Assembly: GCF_014200575.1 (NCBI RefSeq)
Contig: NZ_JACHBZ010000002.1
Coordinates: 62,001 to 126,000 of the forward strand
DNA: 64,000 bases
Reading direction: 5' to 3'
DNA from: Mucilaginibacter saanensis
Lineage (GTDB): Bacteria > Bacteroidota > Bacteroidia > Sphingobacteriales > Sphingobacteriaceae
A model generated the notes under the pieces. It did no database searches. It saw only the letters and a list, made by a program, of their open reading frames with translations, and was not told the origin of the DNA. Made by a program: the position numbers and the translations under genes. Shown here one piece after another: positions 38,302-49,065 of this stretch; position 1 is the first letter of the stretch; each line of letters opens with the position of its first letter.

Positions 38302-39033
38302 ATGACAAAGATAGCATTAGTGACCGGTGCCAATAAAGGCATTGGTTTTGAAACAGCAAAACAACTTGCACAACATAACATCAAGGTTTTATTAGGGGCC
38401 AGGAATGAAACTGAAGGTAAAAAGGCTGAAGAAGTTTTACGGGGTTTGTTGTTAGATGTTACCTATATAAAACTGGACATCAGCGACTCGGCGGATATAG
38501 AAAAGGTTAAAAGTTACATTGAAAGCGAGTACGCTGCATTGGACATCCTGGTCAACAATGCAGCCGTATTTTTAGACAGCGCATGGTTCGGAAACAACAC
38601 GGAAACTGTTTCACTACAAACTCTTCGTGATACTTTTGACATTAATTATTTTGGAACTGTGGAACTGACCCAAGCTTTATTGCCGGCGATCAAAAAAAGC
38701 GCTGCGGGGCGTATTGTAAACATCAGCAGTGTTTCCGGTTCTTTCGGTGTTCACCAGGATGAAACTCATTGGCTGCACGCTTTAAAACCGTATGCTTACA
38801 GTGCATCAAAAACGGCTTTGAACCAGTTTACAGTTTTTTTGGCCCACGCACTTCGCGAAACCAATATAAAGGTCAACGCAGCAAATCCTGGCTGGGTTAA
38901 AACATCCATCGGCTCAGATCAGGCACCACTTACACCTGAAGGGGGAGCGAAAACAGGGGTAGCATTGGCTCTGCTGGATGAGAATGGACCATCGGGTACT
39001 TTTTCTGAGGCTGGCGAGACATTACCATGGTAA
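38302..39033 (+). CDS. short-chain dehydrogenase/reductase
   Basis: I chose the ATG at 38302 because it places the Rossmann motif at the N-terminus; a longer in-frame start is not convincing. The 243-residue protein shows TGANKGIG for cofactor binding, NNAAV, the catalytic Ser in NISSVSG and the YxxxK pair in YAYSASK. The family is NAD(P)-dependent oxidoreductases; the substrate is not readable. A TACCTTTG -7-like box lies at 38268-38275. The broken AraC gene upstream is the likely former regulator. Confidence 0.85.
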   Translation: MTKIALVTGANKGIGFETAKQLAQHNIKVLLGARNETEGKKAEEVLRGLLLDVTYIKLDISDSADIEKVKSYIESEYAALDILVNNAAVFLDSAWFGNNTETVSLQTLRDTFDINYFGTVELTQALLPAIKKSAAGRIVNISSVSGSFGVHQDETHWLHALKPYAYSASKTALNQFTVFLAHALRETNIKVNAANPGWVKTSIGSDQAPLTPEGGAKTGVALALLDENGPSGTFSEAGETLPW

Positions 39034-39190
39034 AAAATGACCTTTATTTTATACTGGAAATATGAACTACATGAGGCATGAAAAATAATTAGAAATGCAA
39101 AGTTGAAGCAATATCAAAACTGTTATTATATTCGTAAAACACGTCTTTTACCGGTTCAGTATTTGTTTAAAATATTAAATCATTTGTTAT

Positions 39191-39541
39191 ATGAACGTAG
39201 AAGAGTTCAGAGATTTCTGTCTGTCCTTCCCGGATACCCGGGAAGGTATGCCGTTTGAGGGTTTCTTTCATAATTCACGGTCTATCCTCGTGTTTTATGT
39301 TGGTAAAAAGATGTTCTGTTTGTTAGACCTTGATAAGTTTGATCGCTGTACATTAAAATGTGATCCCAAGCTCATTGATGAGCTTAGGGAACATGAAGGC
39401 ATTAACAAACCATTTAACTTAAGCCCAAAACACTGGATAAGTGTGGATTTAAACGGAGCTATCTCCGAGCAATTGATCAAAGATCTTGTTACTAAATCTT
39501 GCAAACTGGTTGCAGCGGGTATATCAAGGAAAAGTACATAA
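39191..39541 (+). CDS. MmcQ/YjbR-family protein
   Basis: This 116-residue protein matches the small YjbR fold: EEFRDFCLSFPDTREGMPFE at the N-terminus, then KMFCLLDLDKFDRCTLKCDP and the KHWISVDLNG strand near the C-terminus. Members are cytoplasmic and double-wing-like; some bind DNA, but the physiological role is unsettled. It stands alone, with its own short upstream region. Confidence 0.8.
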   Translation: MNVEEFRDFCLSFPDTREGMPFEGFFHNSRSILVFYVGKKMFCLLDLDKFDRCTLKCDPKLIDELREHEGINKPFNLSPKHWISVDLNGAISEQLIKDLVTKSCKLVAAGISRKST

Positions 39542-39703
39542 AATCAGGGTGTAGTAATGTCAGTTATATGGAATCCATGGCATGGGTGGACCTACCTATT
39601 TATAATTGTTAAAGGGTTTACGATATTCAATTTTACACAAACCATTGTTAATGTGTAAGCGGTTATCCCTAATCCATGTAAAAATAAATGGTATAAATTC
39701 TAA

Positions 39704-40783
<1,080 letters not shown>

Positions 40784-41262
40784 GCGTAACAAGGTATAGT
40801 GCTTTGAGTTCACCACCTCAAGCTACGCGGAGGCTGTTAACACAGGTAGCGTAGAATTGAAGTACACCCAATGACGATTGTGAAAAATCTTACAAACTCG
40901 TACCAGCAATTTGTCCGGTTAAATCAATACAACGGTATCATTTTTCAAAGAAAATACGGTAAATAGTTACTTGTAAACCTTGTAACTATTTCAGACATTA
41001 ACAAATACCTTGAAGTAGCTCTGACGCACATGCTTACATATTATGAGATTACATTTACTGGTTAGTAGCCTTTTAATTCATCACAACATGATATTCCGAA
41101 ACAAAATCGAATACATATTGAGCCCCAATTCATGATATAAAATAAAGTAATCACCCGCATAGAAAACTGAGGGCGATCAAAACATTAAAGATTTACAAAT
41201 CATGCTTTACGCAATGAAAAAAAACTGGTAACAATTTTTTGAGGTTAAATATTAATGAGTTT
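40784..41262. other. gene-free spacer
   Basis: I see nothing recognisable in these ~480 bases. GC drops back to the local level within the first 80 bases after the esterase relic. Confidence 0.4.
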
Positions 41263-41517
41263 TTAAAAAATATCGGTAGGTGCACCTTTCAGGTTTAACT
41301 GATCAAAGTAATTAAACCACCCTTCACTTACCATTAACTTTTGAACAGCATCAGCGAGTTCATCAGTTGGGATCGTCCAGATGACAAAGAAACTATGCTC
41401 AACACGCTGAATGGTGTCCTGCTCATTTTCGTTCATGCTTACTATTGTTACACCCTGGTCGATCAGTCCCTGCGAAGAATCATTTACGTGAGTCAGGTAA
41501 GGAAAATATGAAGGCAT
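41263..41517 (-). CDS. small hypothetical protein, possibly 5'-truncated
   Basis: An 84-residue frame ends in a plausible folded C-terminus (FFVIWTIPTDELADAVQKLM, EGWFNYFDQLNLKGAP). An overlapping minus-strand frame at 41517-41570 (MIKVTELPARSMQIRVVNAF) could be its true N-terminus, lost to a frameshift. No family is recognised. It stands alone ahead of PUL2. Confidence 0.4.
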   Translation of the reverse strand: MPSYFPYLTHVNDSSQGLIDQGVTIVSMNENEQDTIQRVEHSFFVIWTIPTDELADAVQKLMVSEGWFNYFDQLNLKGAPTDIF

Positions 41518-41975
41518 TGACCACCCTAATCTGCATTGACCGTGCAGGTAATTCCGTTACTTTGATCATGTTAATCCTCTGATGGTTAACCATGAATTTC
41601 TTTACCACCAACACAACTCGTTGCTCTAAAGCGCGCAGAATGGCCTGGTCAGGTCCCTCGGAATATCCACGCCTTAACTGTCTTTTTTTTTTAATTTGAC
41701 ATGGAGACCACCGGGGTATATCGATCCAAGGCATACGACTTTTAAGAAAAGGCTAACGACTAAAAATTACGCTGGCTGGCCCGCTATCCTTTGGGGGAGT
41801 TTTTAAAAGAATAATTTTAATTGTTTTTTTAACAATTAAAATTTAACTTAGTTATACAATTATAAACGCAACATACATAAGGGCTATTTTCAGGATTTTA
41901 AGCGCTGCAATAAATTTCAGGATACTGTCTGTTAATGTCAGTTATACTTAATTATTACCAGTTAATTGAACAACC
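41518..41975. other. upstream region of the FecI-like gene
   Basis: No convincing gene, apart from the possible displaced N-terminus of the small minus-strand protein. A strong AT-rich inverted repeat lies at 41813-41843. The promoter of the sigma-factor gene should be in the last 130 bases. Confidence 0.4.
41813..41843. repeat. perfect AT-rich inverted repeat upstream of the sigma gene
   Basis: AATTTTAATTGTT and AACAATTAAAATT form a 13-bp stem around TTTTT. It lies ~130 bases before the FecI-like start. It could be a weak terminator or a protein-binding site; the sequence alone does not decide. Confidence 0.5.
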
Positions 41976-42620
41976 ATGGGTAACACAGACAATGAAGTAC
42001 TGGAGTGTTGGAACAAAATTGTCCTGAACGATGATTTAAAGGCACTTGAATGCTTCTTCCATCTGTTACAGGATAAGTTTGTGCGCTTTTGCCTCCATTA
42101 TGTAAAAAGCAAAGAAGTTGCTGAAGAGATTGTATCTGATGTGCTGGTAGATTGCTGGATGGACCGTGCACAATTAAAAGGGATCCGAAAACCAGAGGTT
42201 TACCTGCTCGTGGCTATAAAGAACCGGGCTATTAGCCATTGGAGAAAAAGTGCCGGTATGCAAATCGTCGATCTTGACTACGTTTCTGCCAACCTCACCA
42301 GTCAGTACCAGCCAGATCACCAGTTGGAGAAGAAAGAGCTTATGCTCAATCTTGATAAAGCTATAGACTCCCTTCCAATGCAGTGCAAAACAATTTTCAG
42401 GATGGTTAAAGAAGAAGGGATGAAATGTGCTGATGTTGCGGAGGTGCTTGACATCTCCGTAAGGACCGTACATACCCAAATTTACAGGGCGATGAATAAA
42501 CTTAGCGACTCTATGGACATATATGTTAACGATGACAGAAAGGCCATTATCGTGAACATATCATCTTCACTCATCTCCATTTCGTCTATTCTTTTTTTTA
42601 TTTTCAATGCGTGTAAGTAA
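41976..42620 (+). CDS. FecI-like ECF sigma factor
   Basis: This 214-residue protein has sigma-70 region 2 (FFHLLQDKFVRFCLHYVKS, then EEIVSDVLVDCW) and region 4 (LPMQCKTIFRMVKEEGMKCA, then VLDISVRTVHTQIYRAM). The C-terminal tail ends in a hydrophobic stretch (ISSILFFIFNACK), as in several Bacteroidota FecI proteins. It would recruit RNA polymerase to the PUL2 susC promoter when released by the FecR encoded 47 bases downstream. It is the first gene of the PUL2 signalling arm. Confidence 0.88.
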   Translation: MGNTDNEVLECWNKIVLNDDLKALECFFHLLQDKFVRFCLHYVKSKEVAEEIVSDVLVDCWMDRAQLKGIRKPEVYLLVAIKNRAISHWRKSAGMQIVDLDYVSANLTSQYQPDHQLEKKELMLNLDKAIDSLPMQCKTIFRMVKEEGMKCADVAEVLDISVRTVHTQIYRAMNKLSDSMDIYVNDDRKAIIVNISSSLISISSILFFIFNACK

Positions 42621-42667
42621 TTTCCTGAAAAAATTCGTCCTGTTATTCAAAGGCACCGATTATTCCA

Positions 42668-43705
42668 ATGGATCAGGACAATTTTATCAAGTTAGTTACC
42701 CGGAAATTCACTGAACAGCTCTCCGCAGAAGAGAGCCAAGAATTAGCTGATTTGCTCGAAAGCAATCCCGTATATCAGCAGAAATATGATATCTTCAAAG
42801 CGTACTTCTCTGCCAATAACGCTGGGAAGTTTGAAAATGAAGACGCTTTTCAGAGAATCAGGCAAAAAATTGTGGAACGGGAACAGCAACAGGATCCTAA
42901 ACCCGTACCGGTTTTAAGGAATATTTACCGCGGAGTTGCTGCTGCTGCCATCATCATATTTTGCATCACTTTTACTTATTCGCATTTTTACAATTCTCGT
43001 CAAAACATCCCCCAACTTGAAACCCTGACCCTACCGGCATCTAAAAAGAATATCACCCTGAGCGATGGCACGCGCGTGATGTTAAACGCGGACAGCAAGT
43101 TAACATTTCCTAAAGAATTTAATAACGCTACCCGTGAAGTATCCCTTACTGGAGAGGCTTTTTTCGATGTGCATCATGATGCATCACACCCCTTTATTAT
43201 ACATACCAGCAAAATGGATGTTAAAGTTTTGGGGACGGCATTTAACATAAAAGCCTATCCAGACGACAGATTTAGTGAAACAACATTACTAAGAGGGAAA
43301 GTTCAGATCACGCTGAAAGACAGGCCTGCAGATGTCTTTACACTTAAACCTTCGGAAAAGCTGATAATCCGGTTCGCTGAAACTATAAATTCAGACACCG
43401 TCCATAAATTCAGGAAAATGAATGCCTTACCTGAAATCACTTACCTTGAGCGGCAGGACACCACAGTTGTCGAAACCTCGTGGATGTATCACCGGGTCTG
43501 TTTTAAGCATAAAACATTCGGAGAAATCTCCCATGAGCTAAAACGGGCCTACAACGTTGATTTCGTTTTTAAAAATGAAAAGATCAGGAACCAGGTTTTC
43601 TCCGGGGCATTCGATCAGGAAAATATCAGTGAAGTTTTGGATGCGTTAAGCCTTATCGAGCCTTTCTCTTATAAAATTCAGAAAAACCAGATTATAATCA
43701 AATAA
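42668..43705 (+). CDS. FecR-like anti-sigma factor
   Basis: This 345-residue protein has a cytoplasmic N-terminal helix bundle that binds sigma and a membrane segment near residues 86-105 (GVAAAAIIIFCITFTY). The periplasmic FecR domain lies near 115-215 (GEAFFDVHHDASHPFIIHTS) and a DUF4974 domain near 275-345 (FKHKTFGEISHELKRAYNV). It transmits the state of the STN-containing SusC next door to the sigma factor. Confidence 0.9.
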   Translation: MDQDNFIKLVTRKFTEQLSAEESQELADLLESNPVYQQKYDIFKAYFSANNAGKFENEDAFQRIRQKIVEREQQQDPKPVPVLRNIYRGVAAAAIIIFCITFTYSHFYNSRQNIPQLETLTLPASKKNITLSDGTRVMLNADSKLTFPKEFNNATREVSLTGEAFFDVHHDASHPFIIHTSKMDVKVLGTAFNIKAYPDDRFSETTLLRGKVQITLKDRPADVFTLKPSEKLIIRFAETINSDTVHKFRKMNALPEITYLERQDTTVVETSWMYHRVCFKHKTFGEISHELKRAYNVDFVFKNEKIRNQVFSGAFDQENISEVLDALSLIEPFSYKIQKNQIIIK

Positions 43706-43762
43706 CCAATTTACTAACCTAATTCATTTAAATTATGACACACACTTTTACTTAATAAAAAA

Positions 43763-43785
43763 CACGGGGATTGGACATCCCCGTG
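43763..43785 (-). terminator. strong hairpin between fecR and susC, minus-strand terminator orientation
   Basis: CACGGGGAT and ATCCCCGTG form a perfect 9-bp stem around TGGAC. Read on the minus strand it is followed by TTTTTTATT, so it has terminator form for antisense transcription. On the plus strand it would be an intercistronic hairpin 79 bases before the susC start. Confidence 0.55.
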
Positions 43786-43809
43786 CACAAAATGACGATT
43801 TCTTATTAA

Positions 43810-43835
43810 ACAGGCAGCTTTGACCGGGTGCCTGT
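43810..43835 (+). repeat. second hairpin in the susC leader
   Basis: ACAGGCA pairs with TGCCTGT around a 12-base loop, 29 bases before the susC start. Together with the upstream hairpin it makes a structured leader. Confidence 0.4.
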
Positions 43836-43863
43836 ATTTCATCACCTTTAACAAACTAAAGTT

Positions 43864-46800
43864 ATGAGTTTTTTTACGCATAAAAAGCGTGGACGGCATT
43901 TTTTTTGCCCAAATAATCCCCTATTAATCATGAAGCTAACGATTTTGCTGATTTTAGCATTCAACCTGCAGATGCTGGCAAAAGGATATTCACAATCCAG
44001 GATAACGCTGAACCTGAAATCTGCCGATTTCAAAACGGTAGTTTCAGAGATAGAAAAGAAAACAAGCTATCGGATCTTATTTAGCGACAATAAGATCCCA
44101 ACAACAAAATTCACCGACATCCATGCAGAAGACCGTGATGCGCTGGACCTGATCAGTGAGCTGTTAGCCGGCAGTGATTTTACCTATCAAAAATTGAACA
44201 ATGACCTCATCGCCATTGTTCCGAAAGGCCTGAAGTTTACGGAGTTAGTAGTAACCGGCAATGTAGTCGACGAAAAAGACCAGCCGTTGGCTGGTGTCAC
44301 CGTAAAAGTAAAAGGGGTGGCAACAAGTGGTGTTGCCACAGATAAGAACGGTGTATTTAAGATCAATGTTCCGGATAATGCCATCCTAACCTTTGCTTTC
44401 CTGGGCTACGAAACAGCCGAGATGCCCATAAACGGCGGCAAACCATTAAAAATAAAACTAATTCCAACCTCACAAAGCCTGAGCGATGTTATCGTGGTGG
44501 GTTACGGCACACAAAAGAAGGTAACCGTAACCGGTGCCGTATCCAGCATTAAAGGGGATGATTTAAAAACAGCACCGGTACCCGCCATCTCAAACTCTTT
44601 GGTTGGCCGTACCCCGGGTATCATAAGCTCCCAGGGAAGCGGCGAACCAGGTTATGATGATGCTTCGATTTTAATCAGGGGGCGCAGTACTTTTCAGGAT
44701 GCCAGCCCATTGGTTGTTATTGATGGTGTTGCAGACCGTGCGGGCGGTTTTTCACGCCTGGATGCCAACGATGTGGAGAGTATTTCTGTTTTAAAAGATG
44801 CTTCGGCTGCTATATATGGCTCGCGTTCGGCAAACGGCGTTATCCTGGTAACTACAAAACGTGGCAAAACAGGTAAGCCCACTGTAAGTTATACCTTTAA
44901 TTATGGCTTAAGGCAGCCTACACGTTTGCCAAAGATGCTTGACGCTGCCACTTATGCAGAAGCCTATAATGAAATTGAACAAACCATTTATAACAGGGCT
45001 CCCAAATATTCAGCAGAAGACATACGAAAGTACAGGGACGGATCAGATCCGATAGGTCACCCGAATACGAACTGGTATGATGTTACGTTACGTAAAACAT
45101 CGCCGCAATACCAGCATAATTTATCGGTACAGGGGGGGACAGATAATATAAAATATTTCTTTTCGGGCGGTTACCAGTTTCAGGATGGCTACTATAAAAA
45201 CAGCGCCACTAAATACAATCAGTATAACATCCGTTCCAATATTGATGCGCAAATCACGAATTCGTTCAAATTATCATTAAACCTTGCGGCGCGGCAGGAG
45301 AACCGCAGGTACCCGCACCACGCGTCTGAACGTATATTTAATGACATCATCAACGGCGATCCTAAAGCAATTGCCTACTGGCCCGACAGTAAATTACCTG
45401 GTCTTCCTCTCGGAGACGACCGTAATCCGGTGGTAGCAGTTACCGATGCCGCAGGCTATCAGCGCGATGACCGCACCTTCCTGAACGGCGACCTGGTTGC
45501 CACATGGAACCTGCCGGTTAAAGACCTGACATTAACCGGTGGTTTTTATGTAGATAAAAGCAACACTTTCTACAAAAACTGGTTCAAATCCTTCACCCTT
45601 TATGACAGGGATCCTGCTACCGGAACACCTATACCGCGCATTTATGGCCCGGCAGACAATGCTAACTTGAGTGAAAACATGAACGTTGGCCTGGGTATAA
45701 CCGCCAACATCCGTCTTAATTATGCACACAAATTTGGGGATCATAACCTTAGTGGCTTTGTAGCTTATGAACAATATAATTACTCAAGCGATTACCTGGC
45801 CGCTGCCCGTACCAGTTTTATCAGCTCCCAGCTTGACCAATTATTTGCGGGCAATACAGATAAGCTTACATCTTACAGCAATGATGGGTCTGGATCTGAA
45901 ACGGCACGTCAAAACTATTTCGGTCGTGTAGATTATGATTATAAAGGCAAATACCTTTTTCAATTTAACTGGCGTTATGATGGCTCACAGGCATTCCCTC
46001 CGGGTTCCCGTTTTGGCTTCTTCCCCGGTTTCTCTGGCGGCTGGAGAATATCCGAAGAGCCCTTTTTTAAAGAGGCCGTTCCTTTTGTCGATAATTTAAA
46101 AATAAGAGCATCATGGGGACAACGAGGTAATGACCGTGTTGCTGCTTTTCAATATTTAGCCAGTTACGCTTACGGCTCACCGGCCGTTTTTGGAGGGAAT
46201 AATCCCGCAAATTTACAGGGGGCATATTCCGTACGTACCCCCAACCCGAACATAAAATGGGAAGTTGACAATACCACCAACATAGGTTTGGAATCACAAC
46301 TATTTAATAATAAAGTTAATTTCCAGGTTGATCTGTTTCAAAGTTTGCGCAGTAATATACTTACCCAGCGCAATGCCTCTATACCACAGTACACCGGCCT
46401 GACCTTGCCCGATGAGAACATCGGTAAAGTCCGGAACAGGGGCGCTGAAATTACTTTAGGTTACTCCAGGAATATAGATAAGTTCTGGTTCAATATTAGC
46501 GGGAATGTTACCTATACCAAAAGCAAGATATTATTCATGGATGAAGCGGCATCCGCTCAACCCTGGCAAATGCGAACCGGCAAGCCGGTAGGTGCCGATT
46601 ATGTACTGTACAATGCTATTGGAATATTCCGTAGTGACGCACAGGTTAACAGCACCCCGCATCTTGATGGTACTAAACCGGGCGATTTGATATTCGAAGA
46701 TGTGAACAAGGATGGCATAATCGATGCAAAAGACAAGGTGAGGCAAACAAAGTCGACCATACCATCAACAATTTATGGTGTCACGCTGGTTGCCAAATAC

Positions 46801-47241
46801 AAGAACTGGGGTATTAACATGCTTTTGCAGGGGCAAGGCGGCAATGTTGCCCAATATGTATACTTTGCATCGGGCGAGATAGGGAATTTTCTGCAGGATT
46901 ATTATAATAACCGTTGGACGCCCGCTAACCCCAATGCGTCAGGCCCAAGGCTTTATGACCGGGAAACGATCCCGTCAACCCGCGAAACCAATACTTACTT
47001 TTTGCGAAATGCCGCGTTTTTACGCTTGAAAACGGTGGAGCTTTCCTACACATTGAATAAGCAAAGCGTTAAAAAACTTCCGTTTAGCAACATCAGGCTT
47101 TATGTAAGCGGGTTTAACCTGCTGACTTTTGACAAACTAAAATATATTGATCCGGAAGGACAGGCAACCAGCCAAAATTATGCCGGCTGGCTGACGCCAC
47201 AGGCCCGTATCTATAACTTCGGTGTAAACGCTAATTTTTAA
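43864..47241 (+). CDS. susC-like: SusC/RagA-type TonB-dependent transporter with STN signalling domain
   Basis: This 1125-residue protein carries an N-terminal STN domain (~45-100, TLNLKSADFKTVVSEIEKKT). A carboxypeptidase-D-like domain (VVDEKDQPLAGVTVKVKG), the plug (SDVIVVGYGTQKK) and a barrel ending in NANF follow. The signal may begin at the ATG at 43930 (MKLTILLILAFNLQMLAKGYSQ) rather than 43864. The STN domain contacts FecR and signals substrate loading. This differs from the PUL1 SusC, which lacks STN. Confidence 0.93.
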   Translation: MSFFTHKKRGRHFFCPNNPLLIMKLTILLILAFNLQMLAKGYSQSRITLNLKSADFKTVVSEIEKKTSYRILFSDNKIPTTKFTDIHAEDRDALDLISELLAGSDFTYQKLNNDLIAIVPKGLKFTELVVTGNVVDEKDQPLAGVTVKVKGVATSGVATDKNGVFKINVPDNAILTFAFLGYETAEMPINGGKPLKIKLIPTSQSLSDVIVVGYGTQKKVTVTGAVSSIKGDDLKTAPVPAISNSLVGRTPGIISSQGSGEPGYDDASILIRGRSTFQDASPLVVIDGVADRAGGFSRLDANDVESISVLKDASAAIYGSRSANGVILVTTKRGKTGKPTVSYTFNYGLRQPTRLPKMLDAATYAEAYNEIEQTIYNRAPKYSAEDIRKYRDGSDPIGHPNTNWYDVTLRKTSPQYQHNLSVQGGTDNIKYFFSGGYQFQDGYYKNSATKYNQYNIRSNIDAQITNSFKLSLNLAARQENRRYPHHASERIFNDIINGDPKAIAYWPDSKLPGLPLGDDRNPVVAVTDAAGYQRDDRTFLNGDLVATWNLPVKDLTLTGGFYVDKSNTFYKNWFKSFTLYDRDPATGTPIPRIYGPADNANLSENMNVGLGITANIRLNYAHKFGDHNLSGFVAYEQYNYSSDYLAAARTSFISSQLDQLFAGNTDKLTSYSNDGSGSETARQNYFGRVDYDYKGKYLFQFNWRYDGSQAFPPGSRFGFFPGFSGGWRISEEPFFKEAVPFVDNLKIRASWGQRGNDRVAAFQYLASYAYGSPAVFGGNNPANLQGAYSVRTPNPNIKWEVDNTTNIGLESQLFNNKVNFQVDLFQSLRSNILTQRNASIPQYTGLTLPDENIGKVRNRGAEITLGYSRNIDKFWFNISGNVTYTKSKILFMDEAASAQPWQMRTGKPVGADYVLYNAIGIFRSDAQVNSTPHLDGTKPGDLIFEDVNKDGIIDAKDKVRQTKSTIPSTIYGVTLVAKYKNWGINMLLQGQGGNVAQYVYFASGEIGNFLQDYYNNRWTPANPNASGPRLYDRETIPSTRETNTYFLRNAAFLRLKTVELSYTLNKQSVKKLPFSNIRLYVSGFNLLTFDKLKYIDPEGQATSQNYAGWLTPQARIYNFGVNANF

Positions 47242-47245
47242 TATC

Positions 47246-48988
47246 ATGAACCTGACAAAGAAATATATATTGTTGCTGGCACTATGTTTGGCCGGTACAG
47301 CCTGTAAGAAAGACTTCCTGGACAAGAAACCGCTCACCGAAATCTCGGCGGATGTTTTTTGGAAGGATCAAAACCTGGCTAAAGCTTATGTAAACACCAT
47401 TTACAGCCAAATCGGTCAGGGTTTCACCGAGTCCTGGATGAGCTCGGTAGTTGACGAAACTTATTTAACCTGGAGCCGGGGATGCGAGCCCATTACCCAG
47501 GGATATGTCAGCCCTTCTAACCTGGGGCGTATGAACGGCGCGTGGTACGGTAATGATTACCGGAACTGGGGAACCGTTTGGGCGAATATCAAAAACTGCA
47601 ACGTTTTTTTTGAGAATGTAGATAAAACAACTTTTACCGACGCCACTTTGAAAAATCGCTTATTGGGCGAAGTTACCTTCATCCGTGCTCTTGAATATTT
47701 CGACCTGGTATCCCGATGGGGTGGTATGCCTGTTATTACTAAGTCATTCAACTTAGATAATGTAGAGGAAGCTTCCAAGATGGTGAGAAATACCTACAAG
47801 GAAAATGTGGATTTCATCGTTGCCGAATGTGACAAAGCCGCTGCTTTGTTGCCGGTAAGTTACAGTGGGCAGGATATCGGTCGCGCTACTAAAATTGCAG
47901 CGCTGGCGCTAAAATCGCGTATGCTGTTATATGCTGCCAGTCCGCTGATGAATAAATCAGGTGTTGATCCGCTGGTTGGTTACGCATCCCCTGACCCGGC
48001 CCGGTGGCAAAAGGCTGCTGATGCCGCCAAAGCGGTTATAGACCAGGCCATAGCCAATGGCTATAGCCTGTATAGTAAGTACAGCGATGTTAAAACTAAC
48101 TACACGCAGCTTTTTCTGGATAAAAATAACTCAGAGATCATATTTGACCGTCAAAACTTTGGCGCAATGCATCAGCTCGATCAGACTAACGGCCCCAACG
48201 GCTATGGAGAATGGGGCGGTAACACCCCTATACAGGAGTTCGTCGATGATTTTGAAATGGCAGACGGCACCAAGTTTGATTGGAACAATCCGGCTGAGAA
48301 AAAAGCCCCTTTCGCTAATCGCGATGCCCGTTTATATGCAACTGTTTTATCTGACGGCGACCCCTGGAAAGGAAGGGCCGTGGAGGATCATTTTAATGAG
48401 GTTAATGAGAATGGTACTATCGTTTTAAGAGGCGGCAAAGATACCAAGGACGGACCGAGCAGCTGGAATACCAGTAAAACTGGCTATAACGTCCGCAAAT
48501 TTTTAAATGAGGGCTATGTGGTTGACAGCTGGACATTTACCGGTGCGTCAGCACAAAATTGGGTATGGTTCAGACTCGCTGAATTCTATTTAAATTATGC
48601 TGAGGCTGAGTATAACCTGGGTAACGAAGGCGAAGCAAAACTGGCGCTTAATAAAATTAGGCAAAGAGCCCAGATGCCGCTGGCGACAGAAAGTGGTACG
48701 GCCCTATGGGATAAAATTGCTCATGAAAGGCGTATAGAACTGGCTTTTGAAGAACACCGTTATTTTGATACCCGGCGCTGGATGATAGCCACTACCGTGT
48801 TGAATAAGCCCGCAACCGGAATTGTAATTACCAAAAAGCTGGATGGAACAACAGAATACCTGGCACATACCGGTACCCCGGCCACATTAGTGGAAGACCG
48901 TAAGTTTAAAGAGGCCAACTACTGGTTACCTATCCCGCAATCAGAAGTGGAGCGCAATGCCGCTTTAAAACAAAACCCGGGTTATTGA
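47246..48988 (+). CDS. susD-like: SusD/RagB-type surface glycan-binding lipoprotein
   Basis: This 580-residue protein starts 4 bases after susC. It has a lipoprotein signal (LCLAGTACKKDF). SusD helices are seen in FIRALEYFDLVSRWGGMPVI, and the C-terminal signature in IAHERRIELAFEEHRYFDTR. It works with the preceding SusC in glycan capture and import. Confidence 0.92.
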   Translation: MNLTKKYILLLALCLAGTACKKDFLDKKPLTEISADVFWKDQNLAKAYVNTIYSQIGQGFTESWMSSVVDETYLTWSRGCEPITQGYVSPSNLGRMNGAWYGNDYRNWGTVWANIKNCNVFFENVDKTTFTDATLKNRLLGEVTFIRALEYFDLVSRWGGMPVITKSFNLDNVEEASKMVRNTYKENVDFIVAECDKAAALLPVSYSGQDIGRATKIAALALKSRMLLYAASPLMNKSGVDPLVGYASPDPARWQKAADAAKAVIDQAIANGYSLYSKYSDVKTNYTQLFLDKNNSEIIFDRQNFGAMHQLDQTNGPNGYGEWGGNTPIQEFVDDFEMADGTKFDWNNPAEKKAPFANRDARLYATVLSDGDPWKGRAVEDHFNEVNENGTIVLRGGKDTKDGPSSWNTSKTGYNVRKFLNEGYVVDSWTFTGASAQNWVWFRLAEFYLNYAEAEYNLGNEGEAKLALNKIRQRAQMPLATESGTALWDKIAHERRIELAFEEHRYFDTRRWMIATTVLNKPATGIVITKKLDGTTEYLAHTGTPATLVEDRKFKEANYWLPIPQSEVERNAALKQNPGY

Positions 48989-49009
48989 TATAACTTATTT
49001 AAATCTGAT

Positions 49010-49035
49010 CAGAACATGCCTGTGGGTATGTTCTG
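49010..49035 (+). terminator. intercistronic hairpin after susD (PUL2)
   Basis: CAGAACATGCC pairs with GGTATGTTCTG (one G-T pair) around TGTG. The tail is only weakly T-rich, so termination would be partial. It ends 30 bases before the next ATG. Confidence 0.5.
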
Positions 49036-49065
49036 GTTTAGAAAACTGTAATAATCTTGAATTTT

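Noticed and set aside
41480..41734. 84-codon minus-strand frame before the sigma gene
   Set aside because: Composition is not protein-like overall; only its 3' end may be the lost N-terminus of the neighbouring small protein.
41700..41750. Peptide METTGVYRSKAYDF, similar to an IS110 transposase motif
   Set aside because: Only ~14 residues, no further match; could be chance.
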